Assembly (NCBI GenBank): GCA_030035585.1
Contig: CM057475.1
Span: 3,605,501-3,669,500, forward strand
Source: Dugong dugon
Lineage: Eukaryota > Chordata > Mammalia > Sirenia > Dugongidae
Direction: 5' to 3'
Length of the DNA: 64,000 bases
Below are positions 48,426 through 63,090 of the stretch, in pieces. The notes under the pieces are model-generated. The model made no database searches. It had not been told where the DNA came from and saw only the letters and a program-made list of their open reading frames with translations. How positions within the stretch are numbered: position 1 is the first letter of the stretch; each line of letters begins with the position of its first letter. Made by a program: the position numbers and the translations under genes.

Positions 48426-48916
48426 TGATAAATAAAAATATCAAAATGTGTTTTGAAATAAAGCATAAACCTACCATATACAAAATCAGGAGAGAAGGAA
48501 AATAGGAGGATAGAGGACAATTGCCAACTACATATAAAAGGATTAATACTGCTGTTATATAAAAAGCTCTTATACAACAATAAGAAAAAGATAAACACAC
48601 TGATTTTTGTAAAGCAGAGAGAGAAGGCACTAAATATATAAACAAGTAATTCAAATAAAAGAAAATACAAATGATCAGTAAATATGAACAAGCTTCAGTG
48701 AGATATAATTAATAGCTCTGAATCATCATAGATTTAAAAGAATGTTAAGTGTTAACAAGCATTATGAGCAACCTTGCTTATGACGTCCTGCTGGGAATAG
48801 AGATTGTGACAATTTACCTGCAGGACAATAAGATACTTACAACACCAACTTTAGGAGTATGTTCTAAGAAAATAATTCCATTATGTACATCAATGCATTC
48901 AGATAACCATCTTTTA

Positions 48917-49167
48917 TTTATTTATTTATATTGTACTTCAGATGAAGGCTTACAGAACAAATAGTTTCTCAAGAAACAGTAGTACACATATTGTTTTATG
49001 ACATTGGTTAACAACCCCACAACATGTCAACCCTCTCCCTTCTCGACATTTTTTTTGTTTTTTTTGTGAAAATATACGTAGCCAAAGATACATCATTTCA
49101 AAAATTTCTACATGCACAGTTCAGTGACATCTACTACACTCTTCCAATTGTGCTGCTATTCTCAATT
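48917..49167 (-). repeat. Duplicated L1 3' end with 115-bp unknown filler
   Basis: The last roughly 115 bp of the L1 3' UTR (TTCAGATGAAGGCTTACAG to TGTCAACCCTCTCC) occur at 48931-49046. An unrecognised T-rich stretch follows (49047-49167), and then the same L1 3' end starts again at 49168 and continues into the full L1-E 3' UTR. Either a short truncated L1 landed next to L1-E, or the L1-E end was partly duplicated. Confidence 0.7.
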
Positions 49168-50088
49168 CAGATGAAGGCTTAAAGAACAAAATAGTTTCTC
49201 ATTTCAGTTAGTACACATGTTGCCCTATGACAATGGTTAACAACCTCACAACACAGCAACACTATACTTACTTAACCTTGGGTTCCCTATCACTAGCTTT
49301 CCTGTCCCCTTCTGCCTTCTGGCCCTTGTCCCTGGACTACTGTACCTCATTAGTCCCATTTGGTTTATGGGGCTGTCCACTCCCAGGCTGAACGGTGAAC
49401 CTCAGAAATGACTTCACCACTAAGCTAAAAAAGGGTGTCTGGCGGCCATACTCTCAGGGTTTCTCCAGTCTCCTTTAGGCCAGTAGATCTGGACTTCTTT
49501 TTGTGAGTTAGAATTTTGTTCTACATCCTTCTCCAGCTCTGTCCAGAGCCCTTTGTTGTGATTCTGGTTAGAGCAGTCAGTGGTGGTAGCTGGGCACCAT
49601 CTAGCTGTACTGGACTCAGTCTGGTGGAGGCCTTGGTAGCTGTGGTCCATTAGTCCTTCGGACTCATCTTTTCCTTGTATCCTGTTCTCTTCAGTCTCCA
49701 TTGCACCCGAAGGGATGACACCAGTGGAGTATCTTATATGATGCTCACAGGCTTTTAAGACCCCAGACGCTACTCACCAAGGTAGAATGTAGAACATTGT
49801 CTTTATAAACTGTGTTATGCCAACTGAGCTAGATATTCCCTGAGACCATGGTCCCCACAGCCCTCCACCCAGCAACTCAGTCCCTCAAGGAGTTTGGATG
49901 TGTCTATGGAACTTCCGTGACCTTTCCTTGTACAAGTAGTGCTGATTTCCCCTATATTGTGTACTGTCTCACCCTTCACCCAAGATACCACTTATCTATT
50001 GCCTATTTAGTATTCCCCCCCCAACCCCTCCCATCCCTGGCAACAAACAAAATTGTTACATTTTGTGTGTGAACTTTTTCATGGGTTT

Positions 50089-52657
<2,569 letters not shown>

Positions 52658-53059
52658 ATCCATTTCTGAAATCTTGTTGTTTATCTTTTGGATTTCTAAT
52701 TATTGTTTTTGTATAATTTCTAGATGTGTGTTTATTTTGGCATTTTGTTCCTGCATTATTTTCCTGAATTATTCCAATTTTTTGTCTGTATTTTCCATGA
52801 ATTTGTCTATTTTTTCCTCATTTTTGTCTGCTCTTTGCCTCAGCTCTTGGAGAATTCTTAGTATTAGAGATTTGTATTCCCTTTCTGGTATTTCTAGTGC
52901 CTTTTCTTCCACTGGAACATCATCTGGTGTTTTATTTTGGACGCCTACTGGAACCCTCCTGTCCTGTTTTTGTAAATGTTTTGATATCGTTTGCTGTCTT
53001 CAGGGCATTTAGTAGTTATTTTTCTCAATTACTGATCGTAGATTTGTTTGTTTTGTCCC
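52658..53059 (-). pseudogene. L1-E ORF1, N-terminal remnant
   Basis: Only the ORF1 N-terminal and early coiled-coil region remains, in broken frames, corresponding to L1-C 3129-3522. It is fused directly to ORF2 sequence at about 52657, where ATAATCC is followed by ATCCATTTCTG. The ancestral ends share TCC, so a microhomology deletion is plausible. Confidence 0.8.
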
Positions 53060-54626
53060 TTTTTGTTTTTAAATTTGGCTATGTCTGAGCAGGCGGGCTG
53101 TGTGTTCTTTGTTGTTTGCTCGTCTGTGGGCACAATACTTTTTGCTTCCTTCTCCAACTGGCAGGGTCAGTCACTCAGATATGGTAAGGCAGGCAGGTCT
53201 AACTTAAGAGGAGTTACTGGGACTGGTTGTGGCACTTACTATAGCCACCAGGGTGGGTTGATAATCAGTGCAGGGCAGGTTCCAGTAGGCCGTGCCTGTG
53301 CTGCTTGGTGGTGTGATGTTAAGCGCACGGTGCAGGTAGGCAGGATGTAGTGGAGAGATTGTTATGTGTGGAGCTAAGAAGGATATGGGAGAGAGGAGAG
53401 AGGAACAGGAGCCAAAAACATAGAAACAGCAAAAAAGAATGCTAGGGGAGCTTGCCATTGGAGTGGAGAGATGAGAGACTATGAAATGGAGAAAAACTAA
53501 AAGGGGAAGAGAAAGAAAAGAATGAATAAATAAAAATCAGAAAGGGAAAAGAACAGCGAAGTTCCCAGAGATCCAACCAGTGCGGCTATGAGGTCTGAGG
53601 AAGTTATTCTTAGGTGTTGCAGTACAGCCTGGCTAGAATGTGTAGAGGTATATAATGCCAGGTATTCAGGGAACAGAAAGAGAAGGAAGATATAGAGAAA
53701 TGAGAAACTGAGTAATGAAGAAAGACAGAAAGGGAAAAGAGGGAAAAGAAAACAAAACTAATTAAAAAAAAAAAAAAAAGAACAAGAAAATCCCCCAAAA
53801 AACAGAAAATAAAAAAAAGCCAACAAAAAAAAGAAATGGCCTCAGGGATCCCTCTGCACGTCTGTGCAAGCGGAGGGGGTAGGTTCCAAGCCACGCAGCA
53901 CCGCCTGGCCAGAACGGGCTCCCAACTCAAGATAAGGAAAAGAAAACAAACAATTCAAAACAAAGAAATGAAGAAAAGCCCCAGGATCCCACCATTGCAG
54001 CAGCCCAGTCCGGGAAATAGCTCTATACTCGAACGGAGCTCTGCAGCCCCTCAGGAAGAAGTAAAGATGGCGCACAGAGCCAGGTATTTTTTTGTGAAAG
54101 GAGGGGGAGGTGGTGAGAGGTAAGGAAGAAATCAAAAGAAGTGGAAAAAAGCAACACCAGCAGCCAACAAATGGCACTCAGAAAGCTGGCCCATTCGGGT
54201 GGGTGGAATCCAAGTAGCCAGTGCTTCCCAGACAAGAGACTGTGGCCATGGGAAGCAAAGGAGGCCAAGTGGGGGTGGAGAAGGGTGGGAGGTGGGAAAA
54301 CATATATCGCAAATTACAGATTGTTTTGTCTCCCACTGGAAGCTCCGTGAAGCTGCTTTCTCATACCCCCTGTTTTCTGGTCTCCAATAGGAGTCCAAGA
54401 TGGCTGATCCACACTGTGTTAGCTGATAGGGGCCCTCTGCATGAATCTCTCCTCCATCTCCATTCTCTGTCAGTTTTCTCACTCCATTTGGTGCTTGGCT
54501 GAGTTCTTTATCTCTTCATTTGATGTTTTAGGGTTTCAGGATTGTTGTTTTCTCTGTTCGGCTTAGTTTTTTGGATCTTTGCTGTGGAGGGACGACGTGC
54601 CTAGATTGCCATTTTTCCAGAAGTCT
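53060..54626 (-). promoter_or_regulatory. L1-E 5' UTR
   Basis: A leader closely related to that of L1-C but with a single copy of the unit carrying CCCCTCAGGAAGAAG (about 54050), whereas L1-C has two. The 5' end near 54626 contains CACGTCGTCCCTCCACAGC on the reverse strand. Promoter role is inferred. Confidence 0.75.
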
Positions 54627-55147
54627 CCATCTTTTATTTTTCTTAAACCCAAAAAAAGAAGATGAGCGATGTCAGCAAAAATGACAGAGTATGGAAATCC
54701 CAAAAGGTCTCTTCACAAAAGCAATGAGTAAGCTTGCAAAAAATGTCAGAAATAACTCTTTCAGAGCTCTGCAAGCTAATCAAAAACTTACAATAGCCAG
54801 TGGAATGCTTAATAAAGGAAAATTTCTAGATTTTGCTGAGAGCTCTTTGACATTTAAAATTAACTTGTTACCATCCCCTGCTGCCAAGCTCAGCAGCGGG
54901 CTTGAAGACAGTAGCCCACATTCCTGATGCAGGTTGCTGACACCAGAGGGAGTAATTTGGACCTTATTTTTACAGACTTGTGGTTGTGTTTTGGTCTGTC
55001 CAGTGGCTCCCTAAATGATCAGTCCAAGAGTTTGACTTGGTTTAGCCTACGTCCCCAGGAATGAGTAGATTTCATGGGTGGTATTTGTTGAAAACATTTA
55101 AAGCCAAATGTCACCTGGGGCAATATATAACAGCCTAGGTAAGCAAT

Positions 55148-55300
55148 ACTCATTGCCATCTAGTTGATTCTGACTCATACTGACCCTATAGAACAGAGTA
55201 GAACTACCCCATAGGATTTCTGGTGAGTGGCTGAGGGATTTGAACGGCCAACCTTCTGGTAAGCAGCCGTGTTCTTAACCACTGGGCCACCAGGGCTCCA
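55148..55300 (-). mobile_element. AfroSINE in L1M 5' UTR
   Basis: A reverse-orientation short form: CTCATTGCCATCTAGTTGA, CTATAGAACAGAGTAGAAC, then a reversed head ending GGGCCACCAGGGCTCCA. Target-site duplications TAAGCAAT (55140-55147) and CAAGCAAT (55303-55310) flank it. Confidence 0.93.
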
Positions 55301-55999
55301 GACAAGCAATAGACAGATCAGAAGGCCTGAGAAGGAAGAGGCTAAGGAAGAGGCTACTTGGGAGAATAAGGGGTTTGAAAATCTCCTGCATATTCTGCCA
55401 AGAGCATGCCTGGGGTTGGAACATGCTAAGAAAAGATCTGAGAAAACTCCAAGCTCTCATCTCTGGTCAGCTTTCAAGCTCTACACGAGCAGGAAATAAA
55501 GGTTCAGGTAGAGTTGTAAACTGCCTAAGTGTTAAAGGAGTGGTCCAACACAGAGCCAATCTGCAAAGCTGGGAGAGGATTTTTTTTGTTTTGTTTTGTT
55601 TCTTTTTTTTTTATTTGTTCTTTTTGTTTTTAGTTTGTTCCATGCATTCAGGGAGTTTCTGTCAAATCTCTAGCTGACTACTAAGATAATGGAAGAATGG
55701 CCACATACAATAAAGAATGCAGACTTTGTAAAATTAGTTCAGAAAAGGCACTATACAAACAACAACAACCACAACAAACAACAACAATAGATCCTAAGGA
55801 TGAAGGACTGATTTTTTGTATTTCCACTTTATAATACTCAAAATGTTAAATTTTCAACAAAAATAAAATTATATATATATATAAGGCATGCAAAGAAACC
55901 AAAAAGTATTGCTTATTAATGTAAAAAAAGAAATTAATAGAAGTGGTATCTGAGGAAGACCAGGCATTAAAATCAGTTAAAAAAAAAAAAAACGCTTTA

Positions 56000-56800
56000 A
56001 ATAAACTGTTAAAATATGCTCAGAGAGCTGATTAAAATCATGGGAAAAAACTAAAGGAAATCAGGAGAACAATGTCAAATTAAATATAAATTGTAGAGGG
56101 AACAAAATAGAAATTTTGGACTTGAAAAATATTTTCTTCAACTGAAATGAAAAATTAACTACAGGGTTCAGATTTGAGCAGGCAGAATTAAAAACCAGCA
56201 AACTTGCAGCTGTGTCAGTTGAGATTACTCATTCTAAGGTCAGAAAGAAAAAAAAAATGAAGAAAAGTGAATAGAGCCTAGGAAAGCTGTGGAACACCAT
56301 CAATAATACCAAAATATGTTTAATGGGAGTTCCAGAAGAGAAGAAAGAAAAAAGAGCAGAAATATTATTTGAAGAAATAATGGCAGAAACCTTCCCATAT
56401 TTGATGAAAGATATAAATTTACATATCCAAGAAGTTCAATGAACTTCATGTAGGATAAACTCAAAAAGATCCACACTGAGGCACATTATAATCAAATTGT
56501 TGAAAGCCAAAAACACAGAGAGAATTTTAATAGTAGCAAAATACTAGCAACATGCCACTACAGGAAATCCTCAATAAAATTAACAATCAATTTCTTAGCA
56601 GAAAGTATGGATGGCAGAAGGTAGTGGCATTAAATATTTAAAGTGCTATGAAAAAATAAAACAAAACAAAAACACTCAGACTGTCAACCAAGAATTCTAT
56701 ACCCAGAAAAATTGTTCCTCAAAAATGAAGGCTAAATTAAGCTATACCCAGATAAACAAAAAGTGAAGGAGTTTATTGGTAGTAAATTTTCCCTAAAAAA
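56000..56800 (+). pseudogene. Ancient L1M ORF1 remnant
   Basis: A decayed ORF1. AATGGGAGTTCCAGAAGAGAA, TTTGAAGAAATAATGGCAGA and CACATTATAATCAAATTGTT correspond to the inter-domain and RRM blocks of L1 ORF1, and TATACCCAGATAAACAAAAAG to the conserved C-terminal end. No open frame remains. Confidence 0.72.
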
Positions 56801-57059
56801 GTACTGAGGACAGTCTCTCAGGCTGAAAAGAAAGGACAGAAGACAGTAATGCAAAGCAGTATGATAAAATAGAGGACACCAGTAAAGGCAACTGCATAGG
56901 TATATATAAAAGCCAGTATTATTGTTGTTTTGGTTTGTAACACTTCTTTTTATTTGTATATGATTTTAAAAACAAATGCATAAAATAATAATTATGTATT
57001 TATGTTAATGGTCACACAATGAATAAGATATAATTTGGGCAATAAGAAGGACAATATAT

Positions 57060-59333
57060 ATTAATAAAAGTGTAAAACCAACAAGAAGATATAACAATTA
57101 TAAACATATATGCACCAAACAACAGTCTCAAAATACACGAAGCAAAAATTGACAGAACTGAAGAAATAGACACTTCTACAACAATAATTGGAGACTTCAA
57201 TATCCCACTTTCAACAACTGATGGAATAACTAAACAGAAGATCTATGAGGAAATAGAGAACTTGACAGCACTATAAAACAATGAGACCTAACAGAATTCT
57301 AGAGAATACTCTACTCAACAGTAGAATACACATTCTCCTCCAGTGTATGTGGATCATTCTCAAGGATATACCATATGTTAGACCACAAAGCAAGTCTCAG
57401 CAAAATTTAAAATATTTAAATCAGGCCAGGTATCCTCTCCAAACACAATGGAATAAATCTAGACATCAATAGTAGAAGGAAATCTGAATACTTTGTAAAT
57501 ATGTGAAAATTAAACAATACAGTCTTAAACAACCAATGAGTCAAAGAAGAAATTCCAATGAAAATTAGAAAATGTTTTGAGATAATGAAAATGAAAACAC
57601 CATACACAGAAACTTCTGTGCTGCAGTAAGAGCTGTGCTCACAGGGAAATTTATAGCTGTAAATGCCTACATTAAAAACTAAGAAAGATCTTAAAGCAAT
57701 AACCTAAGTTTCCAGATTGAATACAAGGAAACAACCATATGATTATCTCTATGAATGCACAAACATTACTCGACAAAACTAAATATGATAAAAATACTCA
57801 ACAAATTAGGAATAGATGGGAACTTCCTCCATATGATAAAGTGTGTTTATGAAAAACTCACAGCTAACATCATACTCAATGGTGAAAGACTGAAATCTTT
57901 CCTCCTAAGATCTGGAACAAAGCAGGGATACCTACTTTTGCAACCCCTACTTAACATTGTACAGGAGGTTCTAGCTAGAACATTTATTCGAGAAAATAAA
58001 ATAAGGCACTCAAATTGGAAACAAAGAAATAAAACTATTTATATTCATAGATGAAATGAACTTACATACAGAATATCTTAAAGAATCCACAAAAAAAAAA
58101 AAAAAATTAGGGCTAATAAATGAATTCAGCCAGCTGCAGGATTCAAGATCATACAAAAATCAATTGTATTTCTATACACTAGCTACAAACAATATGAAAA
58201 GGAAACTAAGAAAACAATTCCATTTATAAGAGGATCAAAAAGAATAAAATACTTAGTAATTAATTGCCAAAGATGTGAAAGAATTGTACACTGGAAAATG
58301 CAGAACTCTGCCAAAAGAAATGAAAGAATACTTAATAACTGTAAAGTTATCCCACGTTCATGGGTTTTAATACTTAATATTTACAAGATGGCAGTACTCC
58401 CAACAGTGATCTATAGATTAAATACAATTCCCACCAAAATACCTATTGTCTTTTTGCAGAAATAAAAAATCTGATCCCAAAATTCATAAGGAAATGCAAG
58501 AGATTGTTTTGGATAGCCAAACAGTCTTGATGGGGGAGGGGGGAGTACATTTCCCAATTTCAAAAAACACTAGAAAGCTGTAATAACCAAAATAATGTGG
58601 TACTGGCGTAAAGATAGACACATAGATCAATGGAATAGAATTGAGAGTCTAGAAACCTGTATATCTATGGTCAGTTGATTTTGACAATGGTGCCAAGACT
58701 TTACAATGGGAAAGAATAATCTCTAAAAATGGTACTGAGACTACCACATGCAAAATGATATCCACATGCAAAAGAATACATCTAGACCCTTACCTCACAC
58801 TTTATATAAAAATTAACTCAAATTGAATCAAAGACCTAAATGTAAGAACTAAAACTATAAAACTCTTAAAGAAAACACAGCAATAAATCTTTATGACATT
58901 GAAATTTTCAATGGTTTCTTAGATATGATATCAATAGCACAAAAAAAATGATCAATTGGACTTCATCAAAATTAAAAACTTTTGTGTATCAAGGACACTA
59001 TTCAACAAAATGAAAAGACAATCTACAGAATGGGAGAAAATTCTTGCAAATCATATATCTGATGATGGCCTAGTATTCGTAATATATAAAGAACACTTAC
59101 AACTCAAAAACAGAAAGACAAATAATTCATATAAAAAATGGGCAAAGGACTTGAATTGACATTTCTCCAAAGAAGATTTACAAATGGTAAACAAGCACAT
59201 GAAAAGATGCTCAATATCTTTTGTCATGAGGAAAATGCAAATCATGCCACAAAGAAATATCACTAGACAATCATTAGGTTATCTATAATTAAAAACAAAC
59301 AAACAAAAAATGGAAAATAACAAGAGTTGGAAA
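57060..59333 (+). pseudogene. Ancient L1M ORF2, 5' part
   Basis: Endonuclease end at 57090-57250 (TATGCACCAAACAACAG is NIYAPNN; GGAGACTTCAATATCCCAC is GDFNIP). Reverse-transcriptase block at 57755-58054 (NKLGIDGNFLHMIKCVYEKL and [12 protein letters not shown]). C-terminal region at 58956-59159 (DFIKIKNFCVSRT, then KKWAKDLN). Frames are broken throughout, with a deletion inside the RT N-terminus. Confidence 0.82.
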
Positions 59334-61066
59334 GTAAAGCAAAGTATTATAATGATATGTTCAAAGACCTGGAGTTAGAAAACCATAAGGGAAGAACATG
59401 ATCAGCATTTCTCAAGCCAAAAGAAATGAAGAAAAAATTCAAGCCCTTGAGTAGCAATATTGAAGGACTCTATGGGCAAAATACTGAAAGAGCAGGAAGC
59501 ATCAAAAGAAGATGGAAGGAATACACAGAGTCACTGTACCAAAAGAACTTGTGGACATTCAGTCATTTCAGGAAGTAGCATATGATCAAGAATCAATGGT
59601 ACTGAAGGATAAAGTCAAAGCTGCTCTGAAGGCATTGGTGAAAAACGAGGCTCCAGGAATCGACAGAATACCAACTGAGATGTTTCAATGAACTGAAGCA
59701 GTACTCACTCATCTATGCCAAGAAATTTGGAAGACAGCTACATGGACAACTGACTGGAAGAGATCCATAATTATGCGTAATCCCAAGAAAGGTGATCCAA
59801 CCAAACGTGGAAATTATCGAACAATATCATCAATATCACACACAAGTAAAATTTTGCTAAAATCATTCAAAAGCAATTGCAGTGGTAGATCTACAGGGAA
59901 TTGCCAGAAATTCAGGCTGGATTCAGAAGATGTAGTCTAACCAGAGATACCATTGCTGGTGTCAGATAGATCTTGGCTGAAAGCAGAGAATACCAGAAAG
60001 AGGTTTACCTGTGTTTTATTGACTATGCAAAGACATTTGACTGTGTGGATCATAACAAATTATGGATAACTTTGCAAAGAATGGGAATTCTTGAACACAT
60101 AATTGTGCTCATGAGGGACCTATACATAGACCAACAGGCAGTCATTCTAACAGAGCAAGGGGATAGTGCATGGTTTAAAGTCTGAAAAGCTGTGTGTCAA
60201 GGTTGTATCCTTTCACCAAATTTATTCAGTTTGTACGCTGAGCAAATAATCTGGGAAGCTGGACTATATGAAGAAGAACAGCGCATCAGGATTGGAAGAA
60301 AACCCATTAACAATCGGTGTTATGCAGATGACACAACCTTGCATGCTGAAAGTGAAGAGGATTTGAAGCACTTACTGATGGATGAAGATCGAAGACTACA
60401 GCCTTAGGTATGGATTACACTTCAACATAAAGAAAATGAAAATCCTCACAACTAGACCAATAAACAACATCATGATAAACGGAGAAAAGGCTGAAGTTGT
60501 CAAGAATTTCATTTTACTTGTATCCACAATCAATGCCCATGGAAGCAGCAGTCAAGAAATCAAACAATGCATTGCTTTGGGCAAATGGGCTGCAAAAGAT
60601 CTCTTTAAAGTGTTAAAAAGCAAAGCTGTCACTTTACGGACTAAAGTGTGCCTGACCCAAGCCATGGTGTTTTCCATCACCTCATATGCGTGCGAAAGCT
60701 GGACAATGAATATGGAAGATCGAAGAAGAACTGAGGTCTTTGAGTGGTGGTGTTGGTGAAGAATACTGAACAAACAAATCTGTCTTGGAAGAAGCACGGC
60801 CAAAATGCTCCTTAGAAGAGACGATGGCGAGACTTCGTCTCACGTACTTTGGACATGTTATCAGGAGGGACCAGAGCCTGGAGAAGGACATCATGCTTGG
60901 TAAAGTGGAGGGTCAGCAAAAAAGAGGAAGACCTTCAACGAGATAGACTGACACAGTGGTTGCAATGATCGTGAAGATGGCACAGGACTGGGAAGTGTTT
61001 TGTTCTGTTGTACATAGGGTTGCTATGAGTTGGGATTGACTCGAGGGCACCTAATAACAACAATGA
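59334..61066 (+). mobile_element. RTE-2, 5'-truncated RTE-clade LINE
   Basis: 1.73 kb of an afrotherian RTE LINE ending in GGGCACCTAATAACAACAATGAC. It is inserted in the ancient L1M: AACAAGAGTTGGAAAG before it and AACAAGTGTTGCCAAAG after it form a decayed 16-17 bp target-site duplication. The 3' end GTTGCTATGAGTTGGGATTGAC is the region shared with AfroSINE tails, which supports the RTE as the SINE partner. Confidence 0.92.
59700..60760 (+). pseudogene. RTE-2 reverse transcriptase
   Basis: Reverse-transcriptase remnant in three overlapping open pieces. 59973-60185 carries FIDYAKTFDCVDHNKLW, the first catalytic aspartate block. 60192-60407 carries CQGCILSPNLFSLYAEQI and the YADD active site at 60321-60332. 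60382-60759 carries the downstream region with ALGKWAAKDLFKVLKSK and ACESWTMN. Individual stops separate them (one replaces the codon after WFKV). The N-terminal endonuclease is absent by 5' truncation. Confidence 0.92.
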
Positions 61067-61735
61067 CAACAAGTGTTGCCAAAGATGTGGACAAATTAGA
61101 ACGCTTATATATTGTTGGAAGAATGTAAAATGGTGCAGCCACTGTGAGAAACAGTTTGGTGGTTCCTCACAAAGTTAAAAACAGAATTACCATACGACGC
61201 AACAATTCTACTCCTAAGTATTTACCCAGAAGAACTGAAAACATGTGGTCGGACAAAAACGTGTACATGAATGTTCACAGCAGCACTATTCACAATAGAC
61301 AAAAGGTGGAAACAGCCCAAACGTCCATCAACTGATGAATAATAAACAAAATATTTTACATCTATACAATAGAATATTATTCAGCCATAATAAGGAATAA
61401 AGTATTGATACATTCTATAAACATAAGTGAATCTTGAAGACATAATATTAAATGAAAGAAGTTAGATACAAAAAACCACATATTGTATGATTCCATTTAT
61501 ATGAAATATCATCAGTAGGCAAATCCATAAAGGCAGAACTCAGATTAGGGGAGAATGGGATATGACTGTTTAATGGGTACAGGATTTCCTTTTGGGTTAT
61601 GAAAATGTTTTGGGACTAGTGATGATGGTTGCAGAACATTGTGAACGTAATAAAAAGCACTGAACTATACACTTTGTAATATTTTAAACGGTGAATTTTG
61701 CTATGTGAATTTTACCTCAATTAAAAAAAGGAAAT
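61067..61735 (+). mobile_element. Ancient L1M, part 2
   Basis: Resumes with AAGTGTTGCCAAAGATGTGG, the ORF2 C-terminal block (NKCWRGCGE-like), and runs through TCAACTGATGAATAAT and the ORF2 end to an old-type 3' UTR finishing in AATTAAAAAAAGG at about 61735. Alignment across RTE-2 is seamless apart from the target-site duplication. Confidence 0.88.
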
Positions 61736-61959
61736 TTTTACAATGTCTGTTCATATAGGATTAAGTAGACTATGTAACCTCTATTCTATGACATATTACC
61801 CAAAATTTTACATATGATACAGATCTGTATTTGCTAACACGAAAATCTATTCATAATGACGATTAAGAAATCTGGTTAAAGAAAAGTTTGTGTAGTATAA
61901 TTAAAAAGCATGGTGTGTGTGGGTCTGCCTTTCTGTCTAGAAAAGTATGACCCGCAGTA
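61736..61959. other. Unique sequence before the MITE
   Basis: About 220 bp of AT-rich unique sequence. Nothing recognised. Confidence 0.5.
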
Positions 61960-62145
61960 CAGTAAAACCTGCAAAAACTGGAACCCGTGTAAGGCAGAAA
62001 CCTGTGAGAGAAGGAAAACTTGAGTATTTCCCACTAAACAGAGCGTTAGAAAAGTGTTAGACTGCCCCCTATCAAAGCCGGAAAACTTGGGAGAGCCAGA
62101 AAACAAGCCAGCCCCACTGAGTTCCGGCTCTCACAGGTTTCACTG
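61960..62145. mobile_element. MITE of Tc1/mariner-pogo type, 186 bp
   Basis: Terminal inverted repeats start CAGTAAAACCTG on the left and CAGTGAAACCTG when the right end is reversed. They extend about 25 bp with 6 mismatches, all transitions. TA dinucleotides flank both ends (61958-61959 and 62146-62147), as expected for Tc1/mariner/pogo target duplication. The interior has further GAAACCTGTGAGAG and GGAAAACTTG repeats and no coding capacity. The exact family is not identified. Confidence 0.82.
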
Positions 62146-62220
62146 TATTATCAATGTGTATAAATTATGGAATATCCTATTAAATATAAGAAAATATTTA
62201 TTCATGTAACTTAAGAAGAA

Positions 62221-62490
62221 GCCCTGGTTGCACAATGGTTAAGTGCTCGGCTGCTAATGGAAAGGTTGGTGGTTCGAACCCCAGCTGCTCTGAGGGAGAA
62301 AGATGTGGCAGGATATAAAGTATCATCTCTAGTATCCTGCAAAAAATATATTTATATATGGGTATTTTATATGTGTATATGTGTGGCAGTCTGCTTCCAT
62401 AAAGATTTACAGCCTTGAAAATCCTATAGGGTCACTATGAGTCAGAGTCAACTTAACAGCAGTCAGTTTCTGTTTTTTTTTTTTTTTTTT
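62221..62490 (+). mobile_element. AfroSINE with an internal insert
   Basis: A plus-strand SINE. The tRNA-like head GCCCTGGTTGCACAATGG has an A-box-like start, GGTTGGTGGTTCGAACCCC is the B box, then come the AAAGATTTACAGCC body, the RTE-like tail CACTATGAGTCAGAGTCAAC and an 18-base T-run. A 78-bp AT/TG-rich stretch (62312-62389) is inserted in the body and bounded by two copies of TGTGGCAG. Confidence 0.92.
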
Positions 62491-63090
62491 GGTATACATA
62501 GATATCCATATTTATTAAGGATTTCTAAATTGTAAGGAAAAATACTAAGCATAACAACTCTAAAATATTAAATAAGATTTTTCTCTGGTGGAGGGATTTG
62601 GAAGTGTTATTTTCTCCTTTTACATTTGTTGGTATTTTCTCAATTTTCCACCTTGCGCATATTCCAATTCTATAATCTGTGGAAAAAGTTAAAAGGAAGA
62701 GAGAAGAAGACAGACCGCAGAAGGACAGGTGGGCCCTCTCCCAGCACCAGCACACTTGCCAATCCACACCTTGTAGAAATGGGGCCCAAGGGTCACTGGC
62801 ACCAGTTCAGGGCCGTCCCTTCGTGAAGAGCACAGGTGCACTGCTTGTATCTGCACCATGGTGTGGACGAGCCATTGCTAACGTGCTCACTACACTGCAG
62901 ATCTACTGGCCTGTGCCAAGAACACATATGCCCAAAACTGACCTGCACTTTGGGCCTTTTCCCTGAGAAATCCTGGCACCTGAGAGAATTCCTGAGGCAC
63001 TTTTCATAGTAATCCAATTCTGAGAGGTCCGACTGTTTAGAGACAAGAGCATTCAGTGTAAAATCATTCAGCTGATGGAAACTGGGGTGC
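62491..63090. other. Unique sequence between AfroSINEs
   Basis: About 600 bp. The first 200 bp are AT-rich; 62700-62960 is more GC-rich with open frames up to 95 codons, but these lack domains and overlap on both strands. No splice-flanked exon is convincing. Confidence 0.5.

Larger units (their letters stand above)
46100..48905 (+). mobile_element. Ancient L1M/HAL1-like copy
   Basis: Collinear but heavily decayed L1 ORF2. The endonuclease end is near 46800 (TTCTCTGACCACAATGTAAT), reverse transcriptase follows near 47150-47300 (TTTATTCCCTGAAATGTGG), and the thumb region near 47600. No open frame of the element survives. An AfroSINE (47930-48150) and a TAGA-type microsatellite interrupt it. 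It is truncated at about 48905 by the target site of L1-E. Confidence 0.65.
54643..59333 (+). mobile_element. Ancient L1M, near full length, part 1
   Basis: Begins near 54650 with GATGAGCGATGTCAGCAAAAA and an old-type 5' UTR. ORF1 follows around 56000-56800 and ORF2 from about 57060. An AfroSINE lies at 55148-55300. Within ORF2 about 0.9 kb is missing at about 57710-57730, between the Lys-rich region and the HMIISIDA-like block. The RTE-2 insertion interrupts the copy at about 59334; it resumes at 61067. Confidence 0.82.

Noticed and set aside
59334-61066. BovB or another horizontally transferred RTE of recent arrival
   Set aside because: The copy is decayed and its 3' end matches the local AfroSINE tails, which fits a long-resident afrotherian RTE. 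Nothing in this window argues for recent transfer.
62221-62300. tRNA gene with A and B boxes
   Set aside because: It is the tRNA-derived head of an AfroSINE, followed by the SINE body and RTE-like tail; it cannot fold into a full tRNA.
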